Part shown: positions 37,643 to 50,074 of the stretch, piece after piece
Position numbering within the stretch: the first letter of the stretch is position 1
How the letters are laid out: every line of letters begins with the position of its first letter
Source: Seriola aureovittata
Taxonomy: Eukaryota; Chordata; Actinopteri; Carangiformes; Carangidae
Length of the DNA stretch: 64,000 nt
Assembly: GCF_021018895.1 (NCBI RefSeq)
Contig: NC_079386.1
Coordinates: 12,827,835 to 12,891,834, forward strand
Reading direction: 5' to 3'
Notes under the pieces: generated by a model
Seen by the model: only the letters and a program-made list of their open reading frames with translations
Database searches by the model: none
Told to the model about the DNA's origin: nothing
Translations under genes and position numbers: made by a program

Positions 37643-39380
37643 CAACCATGACCAGAGTCAAGATGCTGGAAAGATAAGAGAGGGAGAGGAGAGTGTTGAG
37701 ACAGTAGAAGTGGGTAATGACACTGCAGAGGATGTTTCCAATGACAGAAATGGAGAAACAGGAATTAGAGACATGGTCAGTGTTGTGTCTGGAGGAGTGG
37801 CGCTATCACATGACAGCATCTGTAATGTACATCAACAGGACAGTGGAGCTGATGTCAATCAAAGAATATCACAGAGTTATCAGGGGTGGAATGAGCAAAA
37901 GAGTAAGTTGCATAATCAAGATGCTTACACCAAAAAAAGGCAGAAGCTTTCTTCCAATGCCCTCTAATATCGCAGGCTAAAATTGGTGCATACAGCAAAA
38001 ACAGAAAACAAAGCCAACGCTCTGCCCAACTAAAGCAACTCAAAAATGAAAAAAATGAAACATAACAGAACATATTAGGGTATTAAGAACATCCTTTTTC
38101 CAGTATAACACAAACTGTTCTTTTACATTGTAGTGGTTCACAATATTGTGTTTTTATTTGATGTTTTTTGATACTTAGTAATCAGGCAGTATGAACAATA
38201 CTGTATAAAATATACAGTATTGATCTTATTGGTTAGTGTTGTTTGAGTGTTGGTTGCTCTCTTTTTCAGTGTGGTTCAGTCTCTTTAACAGATTACCTTT
38301 GCCAGTTTTTTTATTTCATTTATGAAATGTTTTACTTCCTGTTTGCAACACGTTTATGTAAAGAGCTGCTCATGTAAAAGGTAAGTGCATTATGTTCTAT
38401 TACAGACTGATGCAATAAGTCTGTCAGACAGTAATGCAATGAAATGGATTTCAATGAAAATGTAAATGCAAAGAGAAATTAAGTTCCAGTTTTTTCCAGT
38501 GTAGTAGTGTAAGAGGGTATGTGGATTCCCAGTGTTTGAGACTCTCTTTTTTCATATAGTTGATGAAAAAGGAATAAAATGTTATTAAATGTTATTATAA
38601 TGTAAACTGTTTTATTATTTGAACATGGAAAAGACTATAGCCATTGAAAAGAATAAAATGAACTCAATTCGAAATCATATTGGAAGTGTTATTACAACCA
38701 TTGAGTACATAAAAAACATGTTTTTTATAATTAAACCTGGTTTGAGTGTTTTTGATTTTTGTTGTTTGTTTTTCTGTTTTTTATTAGTTTTTCTTTTGTT
38801 TTTCCTTTTTCTTTCCGAGAATCTAAAGATTGCATTGTGGTTGAAATATTAGTTGGTGAAACATAAAAAGATGCATTACTCGATAGAAAGGAATGGAATA
38901 TTATTATTACTATTTTAATTTTTTTTACTGAGTTTAACATATATGGAGTAAATGTATGTTGTATGTTTATGTTTTGTTCTGTTCTCTTGTCTTGTTTAGC
39001 TTTGATGTTGAGATTGTAGGTCTTTGTTTTGTTTTCTTAATGTGGGAAGTGTAAATAGTATTGAGAAATGTAAACAAAATGAATGAATGAAAATTAATAA
39101 AAAATTAAATCACATTTTTTTCTAGATAAAAAGATGCAGTGATCCATCACACTTTATTTTGTACAATTTTCTGTAAAATTGTTAACATCACACACACACA
39201 GTAAGTCTTCTGTACCTTTCATTAGTGTTATTGCCGTTGTTCTACTGGTTTATCTTCTTCTATGATCAACTTTGTAGGAACACATCCTTTGAGTGATAAA
39301 TGCCTTTGCCACTGACTCAGACACCTGCGAGTCACTAACACAAATCTAATACTGTGTTGTCTCACTGCCATATGCCGCAG
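37643..39380. other. Region downstream of usp-E
   Basis: The first 330 bp is the former acidic-tail coding sequence of module 2, still open in the old frame (about 37623-37967) but out of frame with its exon. The rest is AT-rich and partly homologous to the 3' flank of usp-C. No gene is seen. Confidence 0.6.
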
Positions 39381-39383
39381 AGA

Positions 39384-39399
39384 TTTCACTTTCACTTTC
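39384..39399 (-). promoter_or_regulatory. Overlapping double ISRE/IRF-type element without a live gene
   Basis: The sequence TTTCACTTTCACTTTC gives two overlapping TTTCNNTTTC matches. It is followed by a segment near TTTACAGGAATTCACATGAC that also occurs at 17466-17521 and, in variant form, near 44715 and 44813. It lies between usp-E and the USP pseudogene. Confidence 0.5.
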
Positions 39400-39599
39400 A
39401 ATCTCTACCTCAGTTTACAGGAATTCACATGACTGCAAGACAGACATGTGGTTTCTCCTTTAGGACGTATCTAATTCACTTGGATCTTTAGTGGTGCTGA
39501 ACCTCTAGACTGTATGAAAGCTGATTTATACAGGGGCAACAAATGCAGTTTAAATTAATATATATTATGTTGAAATTTGGTACTATTAGTTTTCTGTTG

Positions 39600-40590
39600 T
39601 TAGGGTTTTAATCCCGAAGGGGTTGCATAATTTGAAAAACAGTAAAATGGATGTCAACAAATCAACAAAAATATCTTCGCAAAAGGCGAGGCTTAGCCAA
39701 TATTGGTCATAACTCATTAAGCATTTGTCCAATCATGATAAAACTTAGTGCATATCTTTGCGCCCTGATAGGGTACAGGTCTACTAAAGCATTTTGAGCC
39801 TGACCTCTAGGGGGCACCATAAATTCCAAAGATGTGTACCTTAAAACCTGGTGGACAGAATTTCACCAAATTTGGTACATATGTTCTGGGGGCAAGTATT
39901 AATCAAAATCTCAACTGCTGTATTGATTGCTGAAAGTAGGCGGGGCCTATTTGTCAATATGTGCCAGCTTAAGCATTTGCTCAATTTGCAGAGAGCTAGA
40001 ATGAGCCAGACACACGAAAACTGGTATCCTAACTCCAAATGGTCTGTAAATGCTTCACAAAAAATATGATCCCATTTGGCCATATGGTGGCGCTACAATT
40101 AAGAGTCAAAATTGTAAAAAAAAAAAAAAAAAAAAAAAATTTGAAAGGAAGCCCCCGCCACACAGAGATTCCCTTCAGAGAGTCTTCAAATGTACCTCTA
40201 AGCTACAGGTCAATATTTGTTACAAAAACTCTGTGATAAAAGCGGCTAACATTATGGATTCTGAGCTAATTAGAATTACATTAAAAACATTAAAATGAAT
40301 AGAACTTTTCGAATTTCTACTTTATCAAAACCAAATCTGATAGACAGCCTTGGGCGACAGAGAGGCACATCTCCTTTACAAATGAGCAAGATCGGTCGAA
40401 AAACGACCAAAATGGGCGAGGCTTAGCTAATATTGGTCATAACTTATAAACCATTTGTTCGATCATCATAAGATTTGCTGGATATCTTCAGGTTGTTATG
40501 GGGAGGAGGCCTAGTAGGCTTCTCTCAGTTGAGCGAAAAACGGTTAGAAACCACAAATTGCCGCTTGCAGCTATAATTTTGAATTTTGAA
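39600..40590. repeat. Teleost interspersed repeat with internal sub-repeats
   Basis: Two degenerate copies of GGCGAGGCTTAGCCAATATTG followed by GGTCATAACT lie at about 39687 and 40414, with CATATGGTGGCGCTAC between. A poly(A) run is at 40118-40139. This looks like a known class of fish non-autonomous repeat. Confidence 0.5.
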
Positions 40591-40662
40591 ATGATTTGCC
40601 ATGATTATACATAAATGTTTCTAATTAATAACCATGCAAGCTTGTCTGGTGTGGTTACCCCC

Positions 40663-41760
40663 CAGGTAAGATATACCTGCTGTCAGACCGGGTTAATGGC
40701 GTACAGACATTTCTGCAGTTTACATGCATTTGACAAAACTCTCCTCCCAGCAGCTGATATCAAGTACCATGGCTTGTTGAACCAAGGAGAAGTGTGCTGC
40801 AGGTGCTGTTCATGACCAAAGGCTTCAGAGAGGCTGTGGAAAGGTTTGTTACAAAACTGTTTGGCCATGTTTGTTTTTATCCGTGTACATTTTATTGAGG
40901 CTGCACGGTTCTATCACTCATGGACCCCCTGTCTGAATTCTGTTCAGGTACACGTGTGGAAACCCTGACACTGAGCATATCAACAGTCATCTTAAAGACT
41001 TGTTTGATGACATAAAGGAACGAACAGCATACACCTACAACATCACAAATAATCTGGGCATCAACAGTGGTAGGCTTCTGTAAAGTGTCCTTGAGTGCTG
41101 TGAAAGGCGCTGCCAAATAAAATGTATTATTATTATTATTATTACAGTATGTGATAACTAGTGGAAGTAGCTACTTGAAACATGTTAAAAGACCAAACCA
41201 CCTTTGTGAAAATGTGATTATTAATTAGTTTACTTTTTAGTTACATGTAGAGCAGCTTAAAGTAGCATCTGTTTTCAGCATTTGTTAATGTACATCCGAT
41301 ACCATACTGTAACCAGTGCAATGGCAAAAATTATGCTATTGTTGTGAGTTATCCGGAAACATTTTTCTGATGTGTGCACATAAACTCTCAGGCCTCTAAT
41401 TTCAAGGGGATAAACTGGTGGAAATAGCAAATAACACCATGGCTGCGTGCGTTCTCCCGCTGTGCTGGTCCACAGCATGGGTCTGGATGTGGCAATAGTG
41501 ATGTGATTTGCACACAGAGTTGGAATTGTTAAATAAATAATTGAGACTACTGGCTCTCAGTGGCAAACAGAAAAAGAATAGGTAAAGTTATGTTAAATTG
41601 TGCAGCACATATACATGGTCCATACCACCATACAACTACAGGCCTCATTTATAATGATAGCAGGTGGATCTCACAGTGATGCAACAGTTAACACTGTCTT
41701 AAAATCTTTTTCATGTTTGTGTTTTTTTTTTTACAGTTATTTACTGTAGTAAACAGATGT
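40663..41760 (+). pseudogene. USP pseudogene derived from a usp-D-like copy
   Basis: The segment matches usp-D from the end of exon 1 through intron 6, then jumps to the end of exon 11 (about 41700). The Cys-box exon (from 40754) has a deletion that removes the catalytic TCYLNS codons and shifts the frame. Exon 3 survives (about 40948-41070), a retroelement tail with ATTATTATT repeats lies just after it, exons 4-5 are gone, exon 6 is partial, and exons 7-10 are deleted. It cannot encode a protease. Confidence 0.9.
41075..41148 (+). mobile_element. Short SINE/LINE 3' tail
   Basis: The sequence GTCCTTGAGTGCTGTGAAAG followed by GGCGCTGCCAAATAAAATG and (ATT)n is the typical 3' tail of fish non-LTR elements. 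It lies inside the USP pseudogene. Confidence 0.55.
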
Positions 41761-42331
41761 AAAAATAAAAATAAAAATAAAAAAATAATAGGCCTTAGTA
41801 AGCCCCTCATTTGCTATTTATTCTAATATTGTGTTAATTTTAGTACAGTGGAATGAATGAATGAATGAATAACATGTATATACTGTATTATAATCTGTAC
41901 AATCTAAAGTTATGGAATTGTGTAAAATGATATGAATATGTTATTAAATGTGACGTAACAATCATGTAATGCAATATTCACATAATGAGAAAACTGTTGT
42001 CGACCAGTTTTCCAGGATGTGATCTTTTAATCACTCAACAAATCCTCTGCACATCTCAGATGTTATTTATATAAATAGATATAAATAAATGAAATAAACT
42101 ATTAATAATTATATTGTTAATAATCATTGATAAATTAGCGATACAATAAATGTATAAATTTGTAATATTTATTATCATATGTTTTATTAAATTATATTAT
42201 TAATAATTAAATGTATAAATAAAATAAATGTAGATTACATTTGTATTGTAATGAATTACATACATTAAACACAGTAATGGTGCACTTGTACTACTTGAGA
42301 AAAGACACATCTAAAGAAATAGTTGTTTACT

Positions 42332-44120
42332 TTATTCCTTCTTCCACACAGGTATAGAGGTCTGTCTGGGGGCAACACCACTGGAGCATGGTATGTAATA
42401 ACTACTTGTCTTCAAACACTCTACTGACAGCTTCAGGCACACAAAACAAAACTCCTTCCTACATTGGGTACAAACAACATTTTTACATTTTATTCTGTCA
42501 TGCTCCAACAGTGAGCCACAGGTGGGACAGGCTCGGATGGAGGGACAGCCAGTGACCCCTCTCACAGACTGAAAGATGATATCTAAACAGTTTTTCAGTG
42601 TTTTCAGTGGTTCGTTGCAGCAGCCATCGTTTTCACAGCGGTCTGAGCGTGGAGCCGGACCCTTCCACTCCCTCAAACACTGCCAGCAGAACTCATAGGC
42701 CCGTCCTTTGTCTGCTGTGCACACTGCGCAGCGGACGCTCAGATTAGAGGTTTCCTTTCTCACCACAGAAGTGCTGCATCCAGGACACTGTGATGTGGAA
42801 GGAGGTGAAGGACGAGGGAAAACAGAGAGAGGTTTTTTTTCATTTAATTTCCATTTTATTTTCCATTTTATTAGCATGCAGAACAAATTTGTCGTGAAAA
42901 GGTTTCCACATACAGCTAATAAATATATAGTTTTAATGAGACACTTACTAATTTGGCATCAAAGTGATGCTTAATAGCATTGGAAGCCGAGGTTTCTTCA
43001 AAGTACTCCATTTCTTCAGATGTCAGAAGAGCCATTTTACGAACCTCTGAGTAAGGCCACTCAACATCACAACCACTTTGGCCACATGTGAATCTGCTTT
43101 TACCCTTTATTAAAATATGGAAAAGTAATTTATTCATTAGTAGCCTATCAGAAGTTGGAAACGAGCCACCAAACACTATAGGCTACACATTTTTAACCCT
43201 TTACAGTGACAGCCACTCTCTAGGACTGCAATCAGCCAACATCACAAATCATCCATCTCAAAAATAGAATTATAAAATGAAGGTCATACCATTCATTAGG
43301 AACAGCCTACCTCATCCAGTAACCTGCGGCACCACTTGGTCAGAGACATTGGAGTGACAGCGTGACCACAGGACATCAGAGCTCTGCGAGACTTGAAACC
43401 TTCACACAGAACTGAGGAAAAACACACGCGCACACACACACACACACACACACACAAATAATACACTACGTTATAGTACAACATTAAATGCGTATATACC
43501 TATTGTTAAAAAAAAGTTCACAGTAATCCATATGTAGGCTAATTTATAATAATTCATGTCACTTCTTTGGAAACTGCAAAAACACTCTGTTACTTACAGT
43601 CGAACTCGTCCTCTCTGTCCACAAATGTAAGTGTCGAGTCTCGAGGGTCATAACACTTCTCAGTCTGACACTTCTCCTGCTCAGCCTGACTCTTCAGCTC
43701 AGCCTGACTCTTCAGCTCAGCCTGACTCTTCAGCTCAGCCAGACTCTTCAGCTCAGCCAGACGCTTCAGCTCAGCCAGACGCTTCAGCACAGCCTGACTC
43801 TTCAGCTCAGCCTGACTCTTCAGCTCAGCCAGACTCTTCAGCTCAGCCAGACGCTTCAGCACAGCCTGACTCTTCAGCTCAGCCTGACTCTTCAGCTCAG
43901 CCAGACTCTTCAGCTCAGCCAGACTCTTCAGCTCAGCCAGACGCTTCAGCACAGCCTGACTCTTCAGCTCAGCCAGACTCAGCAGCTCAAGCAGACTCTT
44001 CAGCTCAGCCAGACTCTTCGGCTCAGCCTGACGCCTCGGCTCAGCCTGACTCTTCGGCTCAGCCTGATTCTTTGGCTCAGCCTGACTCCACTCCTGCTCA
44101 GTCGACACATTGGAGCCCAT
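42332..44120 (-). CDS. rbr-2: RBR-type E3 ligase-like protein with hexapeptide-repeat N-terminus
   Basis: Four coding exons (43598-44120, 43311-43411, 42949-43104, 42332-42787) give 411 residues in one frame. From residue 149 on it parallels rbr-1: degenerate RING1 (SCGHAVTP, WCRRLLDE), BRcat from Cys260, RING2 with candidate catalytic Cys360 (IKCKN). The first coding exon adds about 140 residues built from six-residue units (AELKSQ and variants), rich in Lys, Glu, Leu and Ala. The start codon at 44120 gives MGSNVS, which fits the N-myristoylation pattern with Gly2 and Ser6. A 5'UTR exon with donor near 44280 is likely, since acceptor CACAG precedes the coding exon at about 44142. An excellent ISRE is upstream. 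The flanking non-coding sequence is also duplicated between rbr-1 and rbr-2. Confidence 0.85.
43672..44098 (-). repeat. 18-bp coding minisatellite in rbr-2
   Basis: Imperfect copies of an 18-bp unit (plus strand AGCCTGACTCTTCAGCTC) run for about 425 bp, roughly 23 units. All keep the frame. Variants (Q/L/R at position six, occasional V for E) are arranged in higher-order groups of several units. Confidence 0.9.
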
Positions 44121-44464
44121 CTTAACGTCGCTGTATTTTGATTTCCCCTGTGAAATATCGACAAACAGCAGCAGGATGTATAACATTTGTAAATTCCAAC
44201 TCAAACTATGAAATACAATTCTGATTTTTAAATGAAAGTCAAATCAGGACAGAGGAAACAACATTAATTAATTACCTTGAGTTTTCAGATTCGCACTTGA
44301 AAGACGCTCCTGAAAACGACGAGAAATGTGGTCTGAGAAGATCATCCGCAGATCTTCCACCGTACTTTGCCGAGGGAGGTGGAGGCTGGGGGTGGGGTGG
44401 GGGGGTCCAGCGGATTTCCCCTGAAATCCCCTGCACCATCTACTAGCAGACTATTTTCCGTTCC

Positions 44465-44474
44465 TTTCGCTTTC
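44465..44474 (-). promoter_or_regulatory. ISRE/IRF-type element of rbr-2
   Basis: On the minus strand the sequence GACAGTGAAAGCGAAAGG includes a GAAANNGAAA core, 5' of the likely non-coding first exon of rbr-2. Confidence 0.6.
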
Positions 44475-44714
44475 ACTGTCATCGGCGATTATATATAAAT
44501 ATAATGGGTCTATTAATGATTCTCATCAGATCATGGTCATTTTCCTTTAATATTTAAAGATAATTATTAGATAATTATTATTACATAATTATTGTACTGT
44601 GGACGTGACCCAGCTAAAACTGTTTATCAACTTGTTTTCTGCCCCCACACATAATGATTATGATCATACATACAAGAACATCTCGTACTGTGTTTTTCAC
44701 TGCAGAGATTTGAT

Positions 44715-44822
44715 TTTCACTTTCAATCTGAGCCACACGTTTCTCAGAAATCACATGATTGCAGGACATAAGTTCGCTGTTGTTTACCACTGCCATGGTG
44801 TAGATATTTGATTTTCACTTTC
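44715..44822 (-). promoter_or_regulatory. Two further ISRE-bearing promoter-like modules
   Basis: The sequence TTTTCACTTTCAATCT occurs at 44714 and 44812, each followed by GCCACACGTTTC and an AGAAAT/CACATGA segment. They form a direct repeat about 98 bp apart, upstream of rbr-2. From 44880 to 45348 no feature is seen. Confidence 0.5.
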
Positions 44823-45348
44823 AATCTCTGCCACACGTTTCCAGAAATTCCCATGAGAACAATATCTACCCAAAAAGGTCAGCTACCTTATTTTTTAGCT
44901 CCTTCATGCGTTTCAAAACAAACAAAGAAAAAAAAAATCACACGCCCAATGACACAGAAAAAAACATGCTCTCAGTTCAGGCTCAGTTTTTTTGTAGCTA
45001 TGACACATGAATGTCAGATGAAAATAAATATCATCTTTCTTCAATCTGTTAGTTTTAAATTGACCATTTCTTTTGTTTATTAGTTGGTTTGTTTGGCCAT
45101 GTTTTCTCATTATGCTCTTTGAGTATAATCATTATGTGTGAGGCAGTTTTAGCTAAGTCAGGTTCACAGTAAATAATATTTATGACTTAACTCTATCTCC
45201 TATTAAATAAAACCTCACATAAAAAAATACAGTTTGAATGAATTATTTTTCACATTAAAATGATCATATATACGTGAAATATTTTACACAGGGGGAAAAA
45301 GCCATCAAAGTTACAGTTTAGCTGTAAGTCTCTCAACACTTTAGGTTT

Positions 45349-48300
45349 TTAAAGGTTCCTGTGATCCTCTGGGACAGTGTGGATCCTGATCCTGCAGGAG
45401 CCACATTTCCTGTAAAACACCATGAGTGCAGCCAGGAGACACACAGCAGCAGTGAAGCAGAGCGCTGTGGCTACAGTGATCTGTGTAGGAGGTCTGAGCG
45501 GAGACCAGGTCCCATCCTGGACTGAAGTCAACGTCTCATAGGGGTCACTGAACAGAAATCAGTTAGGTTAGTATGAGTTACAGGTTATTGTAAACCAAGA
45601 GGGGGCTTTTTAAAATCATACTTGCCTTGTGTAAGAAGCTGGAAATGTACTGACATCATCTGAGGGAGGAGTAATGTCAGAGTACAGGCATAACCTCCTG
45701 TCAGGGCACAAGACTAAACCCTGAAATCCTTTTATCTGGGAAGTAAAAACAGCAAAGAAAAATTAATGATGATTAAATGTCAAATGAAAACTTTGGTAGG
45801 TTCTATTATATACATACCTACATCTATTAACAAACCCCACTGATTTCCAGCTTTCTATAGTCACACGTTGGGGTCATGTTACCTGAATTGTGCCTCCTGC
45901 TGGACAGTCCACCCACTCAGAGCCAGTGACCTGGATTTGGAACCTGTTTGGTCCAGTACACCTGTGTCTGTAACAGCGGCCCTCCACTGAGCTGTTAACC
46001 TCAAGAAACTGACTCTGGTTGTAAAAGAAAGGCAGGAGGAGTAAGAAAGAAATAATGTTTAACAAAGGACAGAGTTCAGAAAACACAGGCGACATGCATT
46101 CACCTACAAGCACAGGCACCTGTCTGGTCAGGTTAGAGAAGAAGCAACGGCTGTTGAAGCCCAAAATCTCCCCGCTCCAGTCGTCTTCAGCTGACTGCCC
46201 GCTGTTTTCCTTTTTCCAACATTCACTCTGAAGGACAAGAGGAGGACAAAGAGTCAAAACATGGTGTCGCAATGGCAATAAAAAGCACATGTTACAAACA
46301 CATGTATAAAACACAGATATTACTGCTTTACAAAATTGTAAATCTACAAGTCCAGATAAAATCTGGGTGATAATGTTTGGTGAAGATGATTTTTCAAGAG
46401 AGGAAATGTAACTTACTGCATTCTGGAGGGGTTTAAACACTCCACATCCCTCCAGGTATGGATCCGTCTGGCACTCCCCCTTGTGGAGGTGAAGAAAATG
46501 ACACCCACGTCCACTGACAGAAAAAAATAATGGAAAAATTAGTGCTGGAAATATCATATGAAAAGGAGAGAAAGTGACCTGTAATCCAGAGGAAAACAAA
46601 CATACAGCTTTAAACGTACCTGCCGGTGCAGAAAAAGGAGGAGGAGTTGTCTTGGCAGGTTGACAGGGAACCAAACGTGGCTCCTTCACCTACAGAAACA
46701 CACATTCTGAGAGGTCAGGCTGTTTTGTAGTTATAATTAAACTGTAGCTGCTGCATGTCTAATATTCTCCTTGTAATATCTTTGCAAACACTAGTTTTAT
46801 TAAAGCATTATTATTATAATCAAGCAGATTTTCCATAACACACAACCCCTTACTGTCGCCCCAGACCAGACTCTGTGCCTGGCTCAGGTTGACCGTGTAC
46901 CAGCCCGTGTCCTGTAATGCAGCTAAAGTGACCGGGTCGATCCGGACTGTGGTCCAGTCCTCCAGCACCGCTGCCATGATGGACCCCCTCAGGACCCGGG
47001 ACTCCCAGTGAGAGGACACTCTGCCTGAAGGTGCATCCTGAGGGAGGAAGGCACGGCAGGTAGGTAGCTGGAAGTTTGACACAGGTGAGGAAAGCTGTTG
47101 TTGTAAGTGTTGGGAGACTTTGTTGAACTCTCAGTACCAGGTTCTCCAGCGGTCCTCCCAGCTCAGGGTCAGTTGATGCCAGGTGCTTCTGCAGGGCTGA
47201 GATGACAGATGGGGTGTAGATCCTCATCTGGCCCGATCCGTCAGAGTGAATCACTTTCCCCCGAGGTGAACATCCAGCACCCACTGCAGCACAAATCAGA
47301 GGAAACTCTCTGAGCATCTAATCCTTTTTTTGTACTTTTATTTCTCTGATTGTATTTTCTTCAAGAGCTGAAAAGTTTTAATCTTTATTTCCCTTTAATA
47401 GTACTTTATTCGCTTTATTCATTCAATCACTTTTCACTAATTTCAGCTGCCTTTTTTAATATATCTTAAGCTACTTGTTTTATTTCGCACCCACTGCAGT
47501 ATGTTTATATAGTGATATAAAGTTGTCAAACGTGGGTTTAAAAACCTTGAGGAGAGGAGGAACAGTCTTTCCAGGTGTGGAAGAGATCTTTAGAGAACCC
47601 GAGTGTGTGGAACAGCTCGTGGATCACAGTCTGGAAAATAGATTATTCATTATAATCTGTACTTTTTCTTCCTGCTTCCCATATTCCCACAGTAGCATCA
47701 TTTATTTTATTTGGTGTTTTCAGTCATATTTAAGACAAATTTTAAACAGAAACTGCATATAATTAAAACCTTCAGGTAGCAGAGTTATTAATATAATAAA
47801 TCATACCTGTACTGTAGCGTGGTGGTTGTATGTGGCTGCTGTTAATTTGTCCCTGCAGATGACCACCACCCCAGCCACAGGTCGCCCATGGGTGTCTGCC
47901 TGGCAGCGGACAGCGTAGGCCAACACATTAGGCTGGGTTCACAGAAAGAGTAAATATAGAATTAAAAAAAAAAAAAAGGTAAAGCAGTGAATGATAATAA
48001 AACAGCTGCAGTAGAGATTCATGAGTAGAGATCCCCGTACAAAGCAGGACACACAACTTTTCACCTTGAGTTCATAAAGTTTAGTGTTGCAATGCACCGT
48101 TTTTTATTTCAATATACAAAGCATGTTTTATTTCTCTTTCAGTTTTCAGTCATTAATGAAGGAAAGTTTAAATATTTGCTGTTGAAATAATCTGATGTGT
48201 AATTTCATCCCAGGAAATTTCTGCAATGTATAGACACAACTACATTTTATGTTTTAATGCAGCATCAAAATCAAAGCACAGTGTGTTGAAGATGTAAATA

Positions 48301-49440
48301 AAATCAAAAAGACAATAAAAATCTAGAGGTGATTGCAGTAAAGGCTGCCTGTTGTTCTCTCATTTTTATAGTTTCTCTCTGTTTTATTGTGAAACACCTT
48401 GTTACTTCCTTTAGAAAAGTGCTGTCTGAACATATTTTATCATTCATTGAAAACCTTTTAACTACTTCATATACAACACTTGTGGATATGTTGTACAGTA
48501 ATGTCAAAGACCTCAGTGTTGTCAGTGGGTCTTCACCTCTGCTCTACACTTGTCAGTGGACTGTATGTGGAGGTACAGCAGGAAGTCGGTGTCAGGGAGT
48601 CCAGCACCTTCAGGTCTGAGAACAGTCCTGCGAGGCGAATCAGGCTCCGGGTAAATATCACATCCAGCCAGGTGATCATCTGGGATCTGTTGATGATAGA
48701 CATGATAAACACACTCCATACGTTTTTGTACTTCTTTTTTTTTTTTTTAGCTCACCAAAGGAATAAAATAAAATCAGTCAGACCGATACTTACTGTCACA
48801 TCCAGGCAGGTCTCATTCCTGTAGTTGCTGTTGGCTCGACCACACCTGAAGGAAGAAAACGAACTCTTTATATCTATTTCATGACATATCTCCTTAAGTT
48901 AATAGTTTCAGTGGAAAACATGTTGATCCACTAAAAACTACTAATCATTATTAAATGTATTTTACAGAGTATTACAGTGCAGATGTTTGCACTAATCCGC
49001 TTTACTTTATTCTCAAAAGTGATGAGGGTGACTGCTCATCAACTATAAGACATCAGTTTGTTTAAATTGCCAAACCTCTAATTCTGGTGATTTTTTTATG
49101 CCGTAACATTAATAGATTTATATAATCTTTTATAATTTGGAGAAAATCATTTTAGTTTCATTAAAGAAATAAAAGTATGAGCGCTTCACAACAAGGAGGC
49201 CCTGGGTTCAAATCCAGAAACAGCCACCTGAGGCCTTTCTGTGTGGAGTGAGTCATGTTGTGGTGAATGAATAAAGCGCACATGCAGAGAAATGAACTGT
49301 CAACAACCTAAAACAAACATAAATCTATTTTTCAATGGTTTGTAAACTATGAATGGAAAGAATTTTAAAGATAAGCAGTTGAACATCTGGTCGAAGGAGT
49401 GTGTTTGAAGGATTAGTGCTGACAACACACACTAACACAA

Positions 49441-49485
<45 letters not shown>

Positions 49486-50074
49486 CACACCTGTTGTAGT
49501 TGGTAGTTCTTGAATTGCTCCAGAGAAACTTGCAGTATTTGTTGATGTCTCTGCTGAGCAGCAAAGGACCCGGTGCTCTGTTCACTGTTAAGGTCAATAG
49601 TTGATATACATTAGTGTCTGTATATGAGTGAGTGAGTGAGTGAGTGAGTGAGTGAGTGAGTGAGTGAGTGAGTGAGTGAGTGAGTGAGTCACCTGATAAT
49701 AAAGAAGACACCATCCTCACAGCCTCTTCCAATGCTGACATCATTCTGTCTTTCTCAGCGTCTGATAGGTTGCTGCTCTCTCTTGGAATCCAGGTGTGGA
49801 TCCTGATTGGCTGTGGAGAAGCAGGAGTGGGCGATGTGTAGAGGCCACGCAGAGGTGACATCCTCCGCCCTCGATGACTGGTGTATTGCCCTGTCGGAGG
49901 TCTGAGTCTGGGCTTGTTGGGTGGGCTGTCTGGATGCATGGGCGCAGGTCTAACCTCATCAACCTGAGCTTGAACCTCATCAAAGATGCACCTCTGCAGG
50001 GCTCCAGGGAGCTCAACCACCACCAGTACCGCCAACATCCCCACCCAGAGTCTCTGGGATGGAGGTAAAACCAA
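45349..50074 (-). CDS. cirop: cirop: leishmanolysin-like (M8) metallopeptidase, type I membrane form
   Basis: Fourteen exons (49693-50074, 49491-49584, 48794-48845, 48537-48686, 47807-47932, 47546-47630, 47138-47283, 46854-47037, 46620-46689, 46417-46513, 46120-46227, 45883-46014, 45626-45735, 45349-45547) sum to 1935 nt, 644 residues. A signal peptide (about 1-26) is followed by a propeptide-like region, the zinc site HELFH at 272-276, and the third ligand His355 in SSHWE, as in M8 peptidases. A Cys-rich C-terminal region leads to a transmembrane helix (602-624) and a 20-residue cytosolic tail. The membrane anchor and leishmanolysin fold point to the ciliated left-right organizer metallopeptidase (CIROP/LMLN2), required for left-right patterning in vertebrates. 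The intron after exon 13 uses a GC donor. Neighbours lrp10 and mmp14 share the human region. Confidence 0.9.
49441..49490. repeat. (AC)n microsatellite at a cirop splice donor
   Basis: The AC run abuts exon 2 of cirop directly, so the minus-strand donor is the first GT of a (GT)n tract. Confidence 0.95.
49625..49688. repeat. (GTGA)n microsatellite in cirop intron 1
   Basis: About 15 GTGA/GAGT tetramers end at the donor of cirop exon 1 (GTGACTCAC on the minus strand). Both ends of this short intron are therefore simple-sequence DNA. Confidence 0.95.

Noticed and set aside
43631..44125. Plus-strand 164-aa frame of repeated AQPDSS units
   Set aside because: It is the complement of the rbr-2 minisatellite. 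An 18-bp repeat without stops is open on both strands by chance, and there are no splice sites or homology supporting a gene.
49325..49690. Extension of cirop exon 1 through the tetranucleotide repeat
   Set aside because: The frame stays open through the (GTGA)n tract, but homology ends at the GTGAC donor and the next exon joins in phase.
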